The notes under the pieces are model-generated. The model was given only the letters and a program-made list of their open reading frames with translations. It had not been told where the DNA came from and ran no database searches. From an uncultured Collinsella sp. (GTDB lineage: Bacteria > Actinomycetota > Coriobacteriia > Coriobacteriales > Coriobacteriaceae), in contig CAADUO010000006.1 of assembly GCA_900752215.1 (NCBI GenBank), positions 1 to 63,970 of the forward strand: DNA of 63,970 nt, written 5' to 3'. Positions 63,901-63,970 of this stretch are shown piece after piece. Within the stretch, counting starts at the first letter, position 1. Every line of letters begins with the position of its first letter. Made by a program: the position numbers and the translations under genes.

Positions 63901-63970
63901 GTGATTTTTCTGGGACGGGGATTAAAAAATCATTATGTACGCAATGTTTTTTTAATCCCCGTCCCAGAAA
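63901..63970. repeat. Stand-alone inverted pair of family 2 REP-like repeats (cut by window edge)
   Basis: Two copies of the RAYT 2 repeat lie 13 bp after aroC, facing each other. The first, 63901-63934, reads GTGATTTTTCTGGGACGGGG onward and ends AAAAAATCATT. After an 8-bp spacer the inverted copy begins at 63943 and is cut off at the window end. No transposase is adjacent inside the window. Confidence 0.85.

Overview
The window looks like the chromosome of a Coriobacteriia-type actinobacterium, most probably a Collinsella or close relative. This is inferred from the GC-rich codon use, frequent TTG and GTG starts with strong AGGAGG sites, a PyrR-controlled pyr operon, an AdhE fermentation enzyme, the DXP isoprenoid route, PPDK with its regulator, and the gene order; no database search was possible. 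Most of the window is core housekeeping sequence with few accessory genes. From about 9.2 to 58.2 kb nearly all genes are on the minus strand; the exceptions are dinB there, plus the two ends of the window.

Region by region. 1-3.8 kb: pyrR-pyrB-pyrC-pyrK (minus; pyrK runs off the left edge) behind a foldable PyrR-type attenuator. 4.07 kb: rpmB (L28). 4.37-5.41 kb: a REP-associated tyrosine transposase (RAYT 1) between 51-bp inverted repeats. 5.57-9.07 kb: adhE and a small phosphotransferase-fold gene. 9.2-17.6 kb: a long minus operon pyrH-frr-uppS-cdsA-dxr-rseP-ispG-proS (ribosome recycling, lipid carrier and phospholipid synthesis, isoprenoids, site-2 protease). 17.7-19.5 kb: rpsB-tsf. 19.5-24.8 kb: yraN-comM-dprA-trmFO-xerC. 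24.9-26.2 kb: rplS and rnhB. 26.4-33.3 kb: glyQ-glyS-ppsR and ppdK. 33.4-35.9 kb: rpsP-khpA-rimM-trmD-lepB. 36.1 kb: dinB (plus). 37.4-38.3 kb: a second RAYT with its own different repeats. 38.3-42.3 kb: rplU-rpmA-obgE-nadD-yqeK-rsfS. 42.4-52 kb: mreB-mreC-mreD-mrdA-rodA, then a DUF697-like gene and a pair of radical-SAM-associated genes. 52-58 kb: a P-type ATPase, a zinc-ribbon membrane protein, a cyclophilin, a TPR membrane protein and tRNA-Arg(CCG). 58.3-63.9 kb: plus-strand shikimate operon aroF-tyrA-aroB-aroA-aroC, followed by a stand-alone pair of REP repeats of the RAYT 2 family.

The most interesting signals outside the core genes are: two divergent RAYT genes, each bracketed by its own repeat family, with one family also present as a transposase-free inverted pair at the right edge; an RseP-type intramembrane protease with an expanded loop that looks like a winged helix; a xerC that lacks any ATG, GTG or TTG start for its N-terminal domain; mutually exclusive hairpins in the pyr leader and a possible attenuator before aroF; helically phased GGTAAAC repeats upstream of ppdK; and a poorly understood radical-SAM gene pair beside the cell-shape genes. 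I found no CRISPR array, prophage, rRNA, toxin-antitoxin pair or obvious new defence island.
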